Shown: piece after piece, positions 22,918-30,851 of the stretch
Position numbering within the stretch: position 1 is the first letter of the stretch
How the letters are laid out: each line of letters begins with the position of its first letter
Assembly (NCBI GenBank): GCA_964533375.1
Contig: CAZHLW010000001.1
Coordinates: 372,001-436,000, forward strand
Source: CALREJ01 sp964533375
GTDB lineage: Bacteria > Patescibacteriota > Gracilibacteria > Peribacterales > Peribacteraceae
DNA length: 64,000 nucleotides
Direction of reading: 5' to 3'
Translations under genes and position numbers: made by a program
Notes under the pieces: model-generated
The model's input: only the letters and a program-made list of their open reading frames with translations
Database searches by the model: none
Told to the model about the DNA's origin: nothing

Positions 22918-23838
22918 ATGGTTTACGACGTCTTAATTATCGGTCAGGGCTGCGCCGGATACACGGCAGCCATTTACGCAGCACGCTACAAGCTCTCCAC
23001 GTTTTTGGTTGGGGAAGTCGCGGGAGGTCTTGGTATTACCGCTGCAGAAGTCGGCAACTGGCCGGGGGATATTGAAATCACGGGTCCGGATTTGATGGAG
23101 CGGTTCCACAAGCATGCAGCCAGCTTTGAGGAGGTGACCATCCACAATGCGCGCGTCGATAGCATCGAAAAGGGGCAGGCGGTTTTTGCTCTGCATCTGA
23201 ACGATGGGACGGTGGTGGAAGGTAAGACGCTCATCTTCGCGATGGGTAGTAACAAGCGGCATCTGCATGTGGAAGGTGAAGAGAGGTTATCCGGCAAAGG
23301 GGTCACGTACTGCGCAACGTGTGATGCGTTCTTCTATCGCAACAAGACCGTTGCAGTCATCGGTGGCGGAGACAGTGCGGTTGAGGGTGCAGCGATTGCG
23401 GCGCAGGTGGCGGCCAAGGTGTATCTGGTTCATCGCAAAGGAGAGTTCCGTGCGGAGCCGTATTGGGTCGAGCGTGTGAAGAGCAAAGAGAACGTTGAGT
23501 TTGTGCTGGAGCGTAATGTGGTCGAGATTTTCGGCGATCAAAAGGTGAGCGGCATCAAGCTCGATAAACCATTCGAGGGCAGCGATACATTGGCTGTTGA
23601 TGGTGTCTTTATTGAAATCGGCGCAGATCCCGCGACCGATCTGGCAAAGAGCCTTGGGTGTGAGGTTGATGAAAAAGGTTACCTGAAGGTGGGAAAAGGA
23701 ATGCAGACCACTGTTCCGGGTATTTTCGGGGCAGGAGATATTACCGATGGCAGCAACCACTTTGCCCAATTCACCACTGCCGCCGGAGAGGGGGCTACGG
23801 CGGCAAATAGTGCCTTCCAATACCTTCAGAAGGCCTAA
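22918..23838 (+). CDS. trxB: Thioredoxin reductase-like FAD/NAD(P) disulfide oxidoreductase
   Basis: About 306 aa. The FAD-binding start is VYDVLIIGQGCAGYTAAIYAARY, the redox-active motif CATCDAFF (typically CATCDG), the second nucleotide motif VIGGGDSAVEGA and the closing FGAGDITDGSNHFAQFTTAAGEG. It passes electrons from NADPH to thioredoxin. The order FAD domain, NADPH domain with CxxC, FAD domain is normal. The glycine of GQGCAG replaces the more common GGGPAG. No thioredoxin gene lies nearby. Confidence 0.93.
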   Translation: MVYDVLIIGQGCAGYTAAIYAARYKLSTFLVGEVAGGLGITAAEVGNWPGDIEITGPDLMERFHKHAASFEEVTIHNARVDSIEKGQAVFALHLNDGTVVEGKTLIFAMGSNKRHLHVEGEERLSGKGVTYCATCDAFFYRNKTVAVIGGGDSAVEGAAIAAQVAAKVYLVHRKGEFRAEPYWVERVKSKENVEFVLERNVVEIFGDQKVSGIKLDKPFEGSDTLAVDGVFIEIGADPATDLAKSLGCEVDEKGYLKVGKGMQTTVPGIFGAGDITDGSNHFAQFTTAAGEGATAANSAFQYLQKA

Positions 23839-23845
23839 AAATTGC

Positions 23846-23873
23846 TTGCACTCGTCTTTTGTATCCGTATACT
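23846..23873 (+). promoter_or_regulatory. Promoter of the bL33-like gene
   Basis: TTGCAC, a 16-nt spacer and TATACT, 9 nt before ATG 23883. Confidence 0.6.
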
Positions 23874-23882
23874 GCGTCAGCT

Positions 23883-24077
23883 ATGCCAAGAGGAAAGCGC
23901 ACAGTCTTCGGCGTTTTTTGTACCGAAACGGGAATCCGTTTGGGAACCATGCGTTTTCATAAGCAGGACAAAGCAGGAAAGTCCTGGAAGGAGCATGTGG
24001 CTAACATGATGAAATACTGCCCGCCTTTGCGCCGCCGTGTGGCTGTGAAGTTGAAGGAAGAGAAACATTCGAGCTGA
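23883..24077 (+). CDS. Small basic protein, possible divergent ribosomal protein bL33
   Basis: 64 aa, highly basic. It starts MPRGKRTVFGVFCTETG and ends MKYCPPLRRRVAVKLKEEKHS. The length, the early Cys and the KYCP..RR...K.E pattern recall bL33, but only one Cys of each zinc-ribbon pair is kept and the middle is longer. It could instead be an unrelated small nucleic-acid-binding protein. It has its own strong promoter, in keeping with high expression. The phrase repeat at 24084 follows at once. Confidence 0.45.
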   Translation: MPRGKRTVFGVFCTETGIRLGTMRFHKQDKAGKSWKEHVANMMKYCPPLRRRVAVKLKEEKHSS

Positions 24078-24083
24078 TTGCGA

Positions 24084-24218
24084 TCAGAAATTCGAAATCC
24101 GAAGTCACGAATTCCGAATGGAACTTCGAAGCTCGAAGGCCGAATGTTTCAAAAACTTGTCATTCGGATTTCAGATTTGCATTCGGAATTCGAATTTCGT
24201 GCTTCGTATTTCCCCTTG
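24084..24218. repeat. Long inverted repeat of gaattcgaa-type phrases
   Basis: The left arm (about 24084-24120) contains cgaaatccgaag and cacgaattccgaatgg. The right arm (about 24160-24210) contains the reverse complements cattcggatttcag and cattcggaattcgaatttcg. The centre has gaacttcgaagctcgaag. No gene is visible inside. Confidence 0.8.
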
Positions 24219-24221
24219 GGC

Positions 24222-24227
24222 TATAGT
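24222..24227 (+). promoter_or_regulatory. -10 box of the Nudix gene, leaderless spacing
   Basis: TATAGT, 7 nt before ATG 24235. Confidence 0.55.
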
Positions 24228-24234
24228 CCTATCC

Positions 24235-24693
24235 ATGCAGGATATGTATCGGGCGGCTGCTTCACTGTTGCTGCTCCGGCCAATGCCAACGGGGGATTAT
24301 GAGCTTCTGCTTTTGCATAAACCCCGGAAGCGCGATGCCTGGCAGTTACCGCAGGGGGGTGCCGAAAAAGGCGAGACCGCGGAGGAATGTGCGGTGCGTG
24401 AGCTGAAGGAAGAAGCTGGCATCAGCGATGTGACCGTGATCGGGAAGAGCGATCTTGTCTACAAATATGATTTCCCGGCGTCCTACCGGCGCTTCCGTCC
24501 GGACCACATCTGCGGCCAGCGGATTGAGTTTGTCTTTGGCGTGTGTCCCCCAGGAACGGAAGTGACTGTCGATGGGGTGGAGGTGAATGACTATAAGTGG
24601 GTAAAACCGGAGGGTATCGGCGAATTTCTGAAGCGCAAAGCGTACCTGGAATTGGTGCAATCACTCATCAAAGAAGCGATGGCTCGTGTATGA
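24235..24693 (+). CDS. Nudix hydrolase, RppH/Ap4A-like
   Basis: About 152 aa. The Nudix box reads GAEKGETAEECAVRELKEEAGI, a full match to GX5EX7REUXEEXGU. It is preceded by WQLPQGG, a feature of RppH and dinucleoside-polyphosphate hydrolases. Likely role: removal of pyrophosphate from mRNA 5' ends or breakdown of Ap4A. The frame extends to 24118, but that part is repeat sequence; the -10 box 7 nt before ATG 24235 sets the start. It is followed by recF with 7 nt between. Confidence 0.82.
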   Translation: MQDMYRAAASLLLLRPMPTGDYELLLLHKPRKRDAWQLPQGGAEKGETAEECAVRELKEEAGISDVTVIGKSDLVYKYDFPASYRRFRPDHICGQRIEFVFGVCPPGTEVTVDGVEVNDYKWVKPEGIGEFLKRKAYLELVQSLIKEAMARV

Positions 24694-24700
24694 TCGCCCG

Positions 24701-25798
24701 GTGCGCATCACCCGTCTTATCCTCGAGCAATTCCGCAACTACACGTCCCAGGTCATCAACCTGACGGAGAGTGATATCCAGCTGTTCGTCGGTCAAAATG
24801 GTGCGGGGAAAACGAATATTCTGGAAGCGGTGTCGCTCCTCTCCATCACCAAATCCTGCCGCGGCAAAGAGGAAACGGATATGGTGCAATGGGACAAAGG
24901 ACATTATCGCATTTCAGGAAAGATCGTGAGTGACAGCGGCGACGAATCGACGATGGAAATTGTGAGCGAACTCTCGCCCCGCAGGAGGAAAGCGTTCTTT
25001 CTGAATGATGTCCGGTCTCCGCTGTCGATGTACGTTGGGACACTGCCGACGGTTGCCTTCATGCCGGAAGACCTGCTGCTTTTTAGCGGCACACCCGGTG
25101 AGCGCCGGCGCTTTCTGGATCAGCTGCTCTGCCAGGTTTCGCCGCAGTATTTTTCCGATCTCTCTGCGTATCAGAAAATCGTGCAGCAGCGAAACGCTCT
25201 CCTTAAGTGCATTGCCAATGGGAACGATCAGGCGGAAGTGCTGGATATCTGGGACCGCGAACTGGCACTGAAAGGTGCCAGTATCACCCTCATGCGCTTG
25301 GAGCTGATTGAAACACTCAACCTTACGCTCCTGGAAGAAATCAGAAGTTTGGGGGAAGCGTGGAACACTGCCGACATCCGTTACGAACGGAAGACAACTG
25401 CTACAGATCTGGAGGCATTAAAAGCTGACATGATGAATGTCCTGCTGCAGACCCGCCAGCGGGATATCATTCTCCAGTCGACCGGTACCGGACCGCACAG
25501 AGAAGACTGGCAGGTGTATCGCGATGGCCGCAGCATTCCAAGCTTTGCCTCGCGCGGACAGGAACGGGTCGCTGTACTTGCATTGCTTCTCCTCGAAGTG
25601 TCGTACCTCGAACTCCGCCGCAACGAAAAGCCGGTCATCCTCCTGGACGATGCGTTCTCTGAATTGGACGACAGACATCAGGGGACATTGCTCGATGCGT
25701 TTAAAGGGTATCAGGTACTGATGACTTCCACGCGCGTACCACCGAATGCAGACGAGGCGGCAGTTTTCACTGTTGATACGGGGGTGGTGTCATGCTGA
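24701..25798 (+). CDS. recF: RecF, recombination mediator ATPase
   Basis: About 365 aa. RecF loads RecA at gaps with RecO/RecR. It starts VRITRLILEQFRNYTSQ, Walker A GQNGAGKTN, ABC signature-like FASRGQERVAVLALLLLE and Walker B VILLDDAFSELDDRH. I chose GTG 24701; GTG 24686 would overlap the Nudix gene by 8 nt. The last residues, GVVSC, and the TGA stop come from the dispersed repeat at 25787. recF is not beside dnaA or dnaN, as in many CPR genomes. Confidence 0.93.
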   Translation: MRITRLILEQFRNYTSQVINLTESDIQLFVGQNGAGKTNILEAVSLLSITKSCRGKEETDMVQWDKGHYRISGKIVSDSGDESTMEIVSELSPRRRKAFFLNDVRSPLSMYVGTLPTVAFMPEDLLLFSGTPGERRRFLDQLLCQVSPQYFSDLSAYQKIVQQRNALLKCIANGNDQAEVLDIWDRELALKGASITLMRLELIETLNLTLLEEIRSLGEAWNTADIRYERKTTATDLEALKADMMNVLLQTRQRDIILQSTGTGPHREDWQVYRDGRSIPSFASRGQERVAVLALLLLEVSYLELRRNEKPVILLDDAFSELDDRHQGTLLDAFKGYQVLMTSTRVPPNADEAAVFTVDTGVVSC

Positions 25799-25856
25799 GC
25801 CTGTCGAAGCATGAGGAAGTTCTAGGTCACACTCTTCGACGAGCTCAGAGTGACAC
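25787..25856. repeat. Inverted CTGAG repeat joining the ends of recF and ruvC
   Basis: The left arm gtgtcatgctgagcctgtcg and the right arm (reverse complement gtgtcactctgagctcgtcg) are separated by about 25 nt. Each arm supplies the TGA stop of the gene reading into it, at the same point within the arm. Confidence 0.9.
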
Positions 25857-26333
25857 GGCTGTCCTATGATGGAGCGCCCCATACACCGCCAGCGCCAGCG
25901 CATCCGCCGCATCATCGGGCTTTGGGATTTCTGTGAGGTGCAGCATCTGCACGAGCATGGATTGCACCTGTGTCTTATCCGCGGATCCGTCTCCCGTGAT
26001 ACCGCTTTTGAGCTGCAGCGGGGTGATTTCCAGGAGGTCACACCCGAACTCTGCGGCAGTCATCAAAATGACACCGCGCGCCTGAGCAACGTCTATTGCT
26101 GTGCGGACGTTCGTTTCAAAAAACAGTTTTTCGACCACAATCAGATCGGGTTTGATGTCATCAATAAATGCAGACAGATCGGTATGAATTTCCGCCAATC
26201 GCACTGCCAAATCCTGTCCTGCAGCTGTTTGGATTGTCAGCCACTCCACAATCTGCAGATCTCTGCCGTTTTCTGTATCAATAACGCCAAGTCCGACAGT
26301 TGCCAGGCCGGGGTCGATTCCTAGAATACGCAT
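25845..26333 (-). CDS. ruvC: RuvC Holliday-junction resolvase
   Basis: A 162-aa RNase H-fold nuclease that cuts Holliday junctions. The first acidic residue is in RILGIDPGLATVG, the second in LIVVEKLFFETNVRTA (Glu) and the C-terminal pair in PDDAADALALAVYGA. The tail HHRTAVSL and the stop are from the repeat arm. A TATACT box lies 6 nt before the ATG, a leaderless layout. No ruvA/ruvB in the window. Confidence 0.95.
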   Translation of the reverse strand: MRILGIDPGLATVGLGVIDTENGRDLQIVEWLTIQTAAGQDLAVRLAEIHTDLSAFIDDIKPDLIVVEKLFFETNVRTAIDVAQARGVILMTAAEFGCDLLEITPLQLKSGITGDGSADKTQVQSMLVQMLHLTEIPKPDDAADALALAVYGALHHRTAVSL

Positions 26334-26339
26334 ATGCCA

Positions 26340-26345
26340 AGTATA
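26340..26345 (-). promoter_or_regulatory. -10 box of ruvC, leaderless spacing
   Basis: TATACT on the minus strand, 6 nt before the ATG. Confidence 0.6.
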
Positions 26346-26349
26346 GAGG

Positions 26350-26380
26350 GGTTATGGGTTATGAGTTATGGGTTATGAGG
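26350..26380. repeat. Tandem gttatggg phrase repeat
   Basis: ggttatgggttatgagttat and one more unit, upstream of ruvC. Same phrase as in the FemAB-like, murD and GT4 genes, here outside a gene. Confidence 0.7.
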
Positions 26381-26438
26381 ATTTTGAAAAGATGGCACTT
26401 GTCAGAAGTATTTTTTAGGGTCCTGAGACTATAAAGAA

Positions 26439-26458
26439 AACGCGTTTTTTGCTATAAT
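26439..26458 (+). promoter_or_regulatory. Extended -10 promoter sharing a 19-nt block with 48799
   Basis: ACGCGTTTTTTGCTATAAT, ending 11 nt before ATG 26470. The identical 19 nt occur upstream of the membrane gene at 48774. Confidence 0.6.
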
Positions 26459-26469
26459 GAGAGGAAAAC

Positions 26470-27720
26470 ATGCAGACACAAAAACACACACATAAAGGGA
26501 AGCACAGATGGCTTGTTGCCGCGCCTCTTTTTGCGCTCTGCTTTGTGGTCAGTATGAGTGATGCACTTTTCCCTGTGACCGCAGCAGTCACTTCCAATGC
26601 GATCTACAAAACAGACAGTACAACGATTCTCGATACGACGTCGGGAGCAGTACTACGCGAAGGTACGGTGATGGTTTCCTCTGAGGAATGGACAACGCTC
26701 ACCGCCGGCTCATTGCAGCTAAGCGGATGGAACGGCGGTTTCCAGGTTTCAGTGCAACAGGGGGTCGTCACCGTTGCTGCACTCACAACACCGGTGTTGA
26801 TGTCCGATGGCACGCGCACCGCTCTCGTTCCTGCCTTTATGCAGTGGAAGGGGACAGATCTCACAACATATGAGCCGCAGTCAGTTCAGTCTCTGCCGTC
26901 GTTTTACGTAGCGGAGATTCTGCGCACCTTACCTGCAAGCATGTCTATCGATGCATCAGCGTTGCCTGCGTTTATTGAGAAACCCGATCATTTCCTCGTG
27001 GCAGCGTTTCATCCGCTCGCACGGGACCATGCAAGAGTCCTGACAGCTCCTGCTCTGGGTGATGATGTCATCCGTCTCCTGCTTCTCCTGACGCCTGTTG
27101 CCGATACACTTTCCGGGGGTCTTAACCCGCTCGCACTTGCGCAGTGGCAGGACAGTTGGGTACAGACCGTTCAAACCCGCAACGGCAAAGACCTGTTTGC
27201 AACCGCATTGCCGCTTCTTGGCACGCAAATCCGCCGGTTTGATGCTTTGCAGTATCCGCAGCGCGTGGAGCTCTACACAACCGCCGTGCTCGCTATTGCC
27301 GCTCCCATCGAAAACGGGCTCAGTGCAGATGCCCGCAAAGAACTGCAGGCCATCCGCACGCTTCGCACCCAGCGCCGCCTGGCGTCTCCCATTGCCGATC
27401 CTGTTGTGAGTGTCACATCATCTGCCTCATCGGCCTCTTCCGCAAAGCGCGTCGATATTTCTCCGGATGTGCTGGTGGAACAGACCGCCTTCGCCCTTTC
27501 AAACGCAGGATTCATGTCGACCTCGAAGACCATCCTGAAGCCTGTGGACAGCATTGTGGACGTCTCCAATATCGTCTTTGGCACCGCACGGGGCGACACC
27601 GTCCTGCACTTCCGGTTTGATCCTACCGAGGGCCTCGTAAGCGGCATTGAACAAAACGGGCAGATTCTGCCGTATGCGATTAGTCTGGTGCAGTTTACGG
27701 AGTGGCTACAGGCTCACTAA
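26470..27720 (+). CDS. Secreted protein with FecR-like beta region, unknown function
   Basis: 416 aa with a signal or anchor helix at about residues 14-38 (WLVAAPLFALCFVVSMSDALFPVTA). Residues 40-140 alternate short strands (SGAVLREGTVMVSSEEW, GGFQVSVQQGVVTVAAL) and resemble a FecR-type beta helix. The middle (150-310) is helical. A Ser-rich linker, SSASSASSAKR, comes before a C-terminal domain of about 80 residues. Likely extracytoplasmic and envelope-associated. I do not recognise the family. Confidence 0.6.
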   Translation: MQTQKHTHKGKHRWLVAAPLFALCFVVSMSDALFPVTAAVTSNAIYKTDSTTILDTTSGAVLREGTVMVSSEEWTTLTAGSLQLSGWNGGFQVSVQQGVVTVAALTTPVLMSDGTRTALVPAFMQWKGTDLTTYEPQSVQSLPSFYVAEILRTLPASMSIDASALPAFIEKPDHFLVAAFHPLARDHARVLTAPALGDDVIRLLLLLTPVADTLSGGLNPLALAQWQDSWVQTVQTRNGKDLFATALPLLGTQIRRFDALQYPQRVELYTTAVLAIAAPIENGLSADARKELQAIRTLRTQRRLASPIADPVVSVTSSASSASSAKRVDISPDVLVEQTAFALSNAGFMSTSKTILKPVDSIVDVSNIVFGTARGDTVLHFRFDPTEGLVSGIEQNGQILPYAISLVQFTEWLQAH

Positions 27721-27788
27721 ACAAGGCATATCACCATCTTGACCCCAGAGCCATTTCTCCCTACCCTTCTTGGGCCTTTTCAAGGTAT

Positions 27789-27828
27789 GGGCGGTTATCA
27801 GCCGAGGCTGATGGTTAGAGCCGACATT
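27789..27828 (+). pseudogene. Partial tRNA-Ile copy (5' end and D arm only)
   Basis: GGGCGGTTA followed by the palindrome tcagcc-ga-ggctga and then TGGTTAGAGCCGACA. Compared with the intact tRNA-Ile 60 nt downstream, acceptor and D-arm parts match, but a palindrome replaces the start of the D arm and everything after the anticodon stem is missing. Confidence 0.65.
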
Positions 27829-27848
27829 CTTCTCATCTTTGGTATTTC

Positions 27849-27925
27849 GGGCGGTTAGCTCAGCTGGTTAGAGCGCGACACTGATAATGTCGAGGTCCGC
27901 AGTTCAAGTCTGCGATCGCCCACCA
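27849..27925 (+). tRNA. tRNA-Ile (GAT)
   Basis: 77 nt with encoded CCA. Acceptor GGGCGGT/ATCGCCC, anticodon stem CGACA/TGTCG with loop CTGATAA (GAT) and T arm GCAGTTCAAGTCTGC. Its 3' end overlaps the stop of the AT-rich gene on the other strand by 22 nt. Confidence 0.93.
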
Positions 27926-28605
27926 CTTTTCTTCTTAGAAACACTTCTCCTCTTGCTGGGATTAGATTTTTTTTCAGTTTGAGGAAGCGCTTCAAAAGAA
28001 TCTTGGCTTTTTGCAAATGCAAAGCTAGCAATTATATTTATAATTATTGGTACAAGGAAAAGAGCTAGATTAGGAATTTTTTCAATTATTGAACTAAAGA
28101 AATTCAGCACATCATCGATTACTAAAAAGCCAGCTAGAGAACTGATTGCCCAATAAAAAGAAATCTTAGCCCATTGAGACCAGCGCTTTCTATATTTTAC
28201 AGCCTTATTTCTTGCAGCATCTGCATCTGTTTCATTCTGACCATAGATTTTCTTGTTCGGGTGAAGCTTTTTGAATGCCCTATTTCTCATGAAATGACTC
28301 AAATTAACAAGTTCATTACCAGCGTGATAATTTCTCTTTATAGACGATAAGACGGTTATAGCAAAACCTACTATTGCTAAAAACCATAATAGAGTTTCAG
28401 GGAAACTAAGATTTTGCTGTACACTTCCACTGAAGAAACCTTGCCTAAATGAAAACAGGAGCCCCAGTGCGGCAGATGATATTGTTATGAGATTTTCATA
28501 GGATTTGACACCTATATTTATACCTAATCCATAAATTTGATTGCTTGCATCAAACCTTCCTCTAATTTCAGATTCGCTTGGTGCTTTATTGATAGAATCA
28601 CTCAT
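27904..28605 (-). CDS. AT-rich membrane protein next to tRNA-Ile, unknown function
   Basis: About 233 aa with four predicted transmembrane helices in two pairs (about 40-58 with 75-93, and 150-170 with 180-200). The tail is strongly basic (KKSNPSKRRSVSKKKSGG). Codon use is visibly AT-rich compared with neighbours, and the gene abuts the 3' end of tRNA-Ile, so recent acquisition at a tRNA site is plausible. ATG 28605 is chosen: the first ATG overlaps the TATAAT box, and the second is 7 nt after it. A SLATT-like (effector-type membrane) fold is possible but not shown. Confidence 0.6.
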   Translation of the reverse strand: MSDSINKAPSESEIRGRFDASNQIYGLGINIGVKSYENLITISSAALGLLFSFRQGFFSGSVQQNLSFPETLLWFLAIVGFAITVLSSIKRNYHAGNELVNLSHFMRNRAFKKLHPNKKIYGQNETDADAARNKAVKYRKRWSQWAKISFYWAISSLAGFLVIDDVLNFFSSIIEKIPNLALFLVPIIINIIASFAFAKSQDSFEALPQTEKKSNPSKRRSVSKKKSGGRSQT

Positions 28606-28612
28606 CGGTTTC

Positions 28613-28618
28613 ATTATA
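28613..28618 (-). promoter_or_regulatory. -10 box with leaderless spacing
   Basis: TATAAT on the minus strand overlapping the first ATG, 7 nt before the second ATG (28605). Confidence 0.6.
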
Positions 28619-28666
28619 GTGCATTAATATAATTCCCGAAACTCTGCGACCATCTTTCAGTAAACT

Positions 28667-28704
28667 AAAAGGCGCCGCAGACTGTAGGCCTGGGCGCCTT
28701 TTTT
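28667..28704 (-). terminator. Terminator after the Ser-rich secreted protein gene
   Basis: Stem aaggcgcc/ggcgcctt (28669-28676, 28693-28700) with T runs on both strands. It sits just past the minus-strand stop at 28717. Confidence 0.75.
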
Positions 28705-28716
28705 CTGTTGTATTGC

Positions 28717-29268
28717 TTAGTTGGACGATTCACCCGATGCAGCGCTGGAGCTGGACTTGCCCATGGTCGGGGTGTTGCGGACTTTCAGGTTGCGGAAGCA
28801 GAGAGCGAGTCTCGTGCCGCGCTGACCTGCGCAGGTTTCCAGGGCCTTGCTCTGTCCGACTTTCTGGCCAAGGATCTTGCCGACTTTGCGCTCAGCGGCC
28901 TTTGTAACAACCTTGCCGGTGCGGCGGACACAGATCGCCTTTGCAATACCTTTCTTGTCGCTGCATGCACCAACGATTTCTGCTTTCTTGGTGTTGCGGG
29001 TGTCGCGGACAGTGAAGTCTTTTACGCCTGCCTTGCGGATGATGTCATTCAAACACAGGATACGATCATCACCGGTCTTATCCATGCATGGTGCAGCCTT
29101 GGAAGACGAGGATGTCACGGACGAAGAGCTGCTAGAGCTCATCGCGGAAGAGGATGATGCCGACGAGACGGACGAGGAAGACGACGACATGCTGCTTTCA
29201 GCGGATGCCAGCGGCATGAGGGCGACTGTCATCGACAGGGCAGTCAGCAGGGAGAGGGATTTTTTCAT
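28717..29268 (-). CDS. Secreted Ser-rich protein with three C-x10-C repeats
   Basis: About 183 aa. Signal peptide MKKSLSLLTALSMTVALMP..ASA. Then a 35-residue linker almost entirely of Ser, and a basic C-terminal part. That part has three similar units, CMDKTGDDRILC, CSDKKGIAKAIC and CAGQRGTRLALC, each with two Cys ten residues apart, separated by 30-40 residues. The units may each close a disulfide. A Ser-rich tail ends the protein. Probably cell-surface or secreted; no family recognised. The ATG nine codons into the longer frame is chosen because the signal peptide begins there. Confidence 0.65.
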   Translation of the reverse strand: MKKSLSLLTALSMTVALMPLASAESSMSSSSSSVSSASSSSAMSSSSSSSVTSSSSKAAPCMDKTGDDRILCLNDIIRKAGVKDFTVRDTRNTKKAEIVGACSDKKGIAKAICVRRTGKVVTKAAERKVGKILGQKVGQSKALETCAGQRGTRLALCFRNLKVRNTPTMGKSSSSAASGESSN

Positions 29269-29340
29269 AAGAAAAACGGGGGAAGGAACCCACACAGACT
29301 ACCAGAGCGTTTCCTGTGTTGGAATTGCTTTGCGAACTCC

Positions 29341-30267
29341 TTATTTGTTCTTATAGATGTCGGTCACGCTCTGCTTGCTTTCAATGTGCTGGATGACTTC
29401 TGCAAGGAGAGGGGCAATCGGAAGAACGGTGAGACCCGGAAATTCGTGCTTTTGTGGAATGCTGTCTGTCACGACCACTTCTTTGAATTTGGCTTCCTTC
29501 AGACGTTCAATAGCCGGCCCGGAGAAGAGTGCGTGGGTGGCAGCGACGTAAATGTCCGGGTGAGCGCCCATTGCAATGAGAGCATCTTTTGCAGCGCAGA
29601 GTGTGCCGGCGGTATCGATCATGTCATCAAACAGGATGCAGGTGCGCCCCTTCACATCACCAACGACTTCCAGAATCTGTGCCTGATGATGTCCGCTGCG
29701 GGTTTTGTGCATGATGGCCAGGTCCGCGCCCATCTGGTCTGCGAATTTCTTTACCTGCTTGGCGCCGCCAATATCCGGAGAGACAATGACGGGGTTGTCG
29801 AGCTTATTCTTGAAGTACTTCGCAAAAATCGGGCGGGCGTCCAGTACATCGACCGGGACCGAGAAGAAACCCTGAATCTGATCGCTGTGGAGGTTGAGGG
29901 TAATGATGTGGTCTGCGCCGGCCTGCTGCAAAAGCACGGCCATCATTTTGGCAGAGATTGGTTCGCGGGGTTCGGAGACTCTGTCCTGGCGCGAGTAGGG
30001 GAAGTACGGGAGGATGACGTGGACGTGGGAGGCAAAGCTCAGTTTGGCTGCCTGGCACATCAGGAACAGTTCGAAGAGTGCCTCGTGCGGATCGACTCCC
30101 GGAGCCTGCAGCAAATAGACTTCCTGTCCGCGGACAGATTCCTCATACTTCACATAGCACTCGCCGGAGGCAAAGCGCTTCAGGAGAATTTTCCCGAGAG
30201 GCATACCTAACTGCTCTGTAAGAGAGGTAGCCAGGGCCGGATGAGTGGAGCCCGCAAAGATATGCAT
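29341..30267 (-). CDS. prs: Ribose-phosphate pyrophosphokinase
   Basis: 308 aa. Makes PRPP from ribose 5-phosphate and ATP. Visible: VHVILPYFPYSRQDR with the flexible loop, SAKMMAVLLQQAGADHIITLNLHSDQIQGFF, the catalytic KTR region and the PRPP-binding CILFDDMIDTAGTLCAA. Length and motifs match class I PRPP synthetase. PRPP would feed nucleotide salvage such as phosphoribosyltransferases. The TATAAT lies 11 nt before the ATG in a divergent promoter. Confidence 0.96.
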   Translation of the reverse strand: MHIFAGSTHPALATSLTEQLGMPLGKILLKRFASGECYVKYEESVRGQEVYLLQAPGVDPHEALFELFLMCQAAKLSFASHVHVILPYFPYSRQDRVSEPREPISAKMMAVLLQQAGADHIITLNLHSDQIQGFFSVPVDVLDARPIFAKYFKNKLDNPVIVSPDIGGAKQVKKFADQMGADLAIMHKTRSGHHQAQILEVVGDVKGRTCILFDDMIDTAGTLCAAKDALIAMGAHPDIYVAATHALFSGPAIERLKEAKFKEVVVTDSIPQKHEFPGLTVLPIAPLLAEVIQHIESKQSVTDIYKNK

Positions 30268-30277
30268 TGTGTAGTAC

Positions 30278-30284
30278 TATTATA
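30278..30284. promoter_or_regulatory. Overlapping divergent -10 boxes
   Basis: TATTAT (plus, 30278-30283) is 5 nt before ATG 30289. TATAAT (minus, 30279-30284) serves prs with an upstream TTTGC. Confidence 0.55.
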
Positions 30285-30288
30285 GCAA

Positions 30289-30843
30289 ATGCACGTTCGT
30301 TTCACCACCATGATCGGCATGCCTGTCACAGATGACCAGGCGGAAGAGGATATTGGCGCCATTGGCGATATTCTGCTGAATCCCGATTCCGGGGTTGTTG
30401 AGGGCTTTTTTGTGGTGATTCCTGCGTTCCTGCAGGTCCGGACACTCTTTTTGTCTGCAGCCGATATTGTGCATGTGGGAACCCGCGTTCGCGTCCGCAC
30501 GGCCGATGCACTCTCGCCGGTGGAAGATGTCATCCGCTTGCAGCCTATTCTTGATGATACCCGCCCGGTCCTCGGGCAACGGATGGTGACTGAGTCGGGA
30601 AAAGTTCTGGGCATCTGCCGTGATGTGCAGTTTGAAACGCAGACCTTCCGTGTCGAATGGTTTTTCCCCAGGCGGTTTTTCCGCTGGAAGCGGGCGGTTG
30701 CCGCAGTGAATATTATGGAGATACGGGAGGATGCCATTCTTGTGCGTGATCCTGTTCTGGCTGAAAAAGTGACGCCGACAGAAACAGTACTGCAGACACT
30801 GGAGCCGCTTGCGGGAACGCCCCTGTCACGGGTGGAGGAGTGA
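30289..30843 (+). CDS. PRC-barrel domain protein
   Basis: 184 aa with two PRC-barrel-like repeats: GDILLNPDSGVVEGFFVV (about 25-80) and GQRMVTESGKVLGICRDVQFETQTFRVEW (about 96-150). PRC barrels are small beta domains found in RimM and in photosystem assembly factors, used for RNA or protein contacts. No membrane segment. The role here is unknown. It is divergent from prs with overlapping promoters, so the two may be co-regulated. Confidence 0.7.
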   Translation: MHVRFTTMIGMPVTDDQAEEDIGAIGDILLNPDSGVVEGFFVVIPAFLQVRTLFLSAADIVHVGTRVRVRTADALSPVEDVIRLQPILDDTRPVLGQRMVTESGKVLGICRDVQFETQTFRVEWFFPRRFFRWKRAVAAVNIMEIREDAILVRDPVLAEKVTPTETVLQTLEPLAGTPLSRVEE

Positions 30844-30851
30844 TGATGAAG

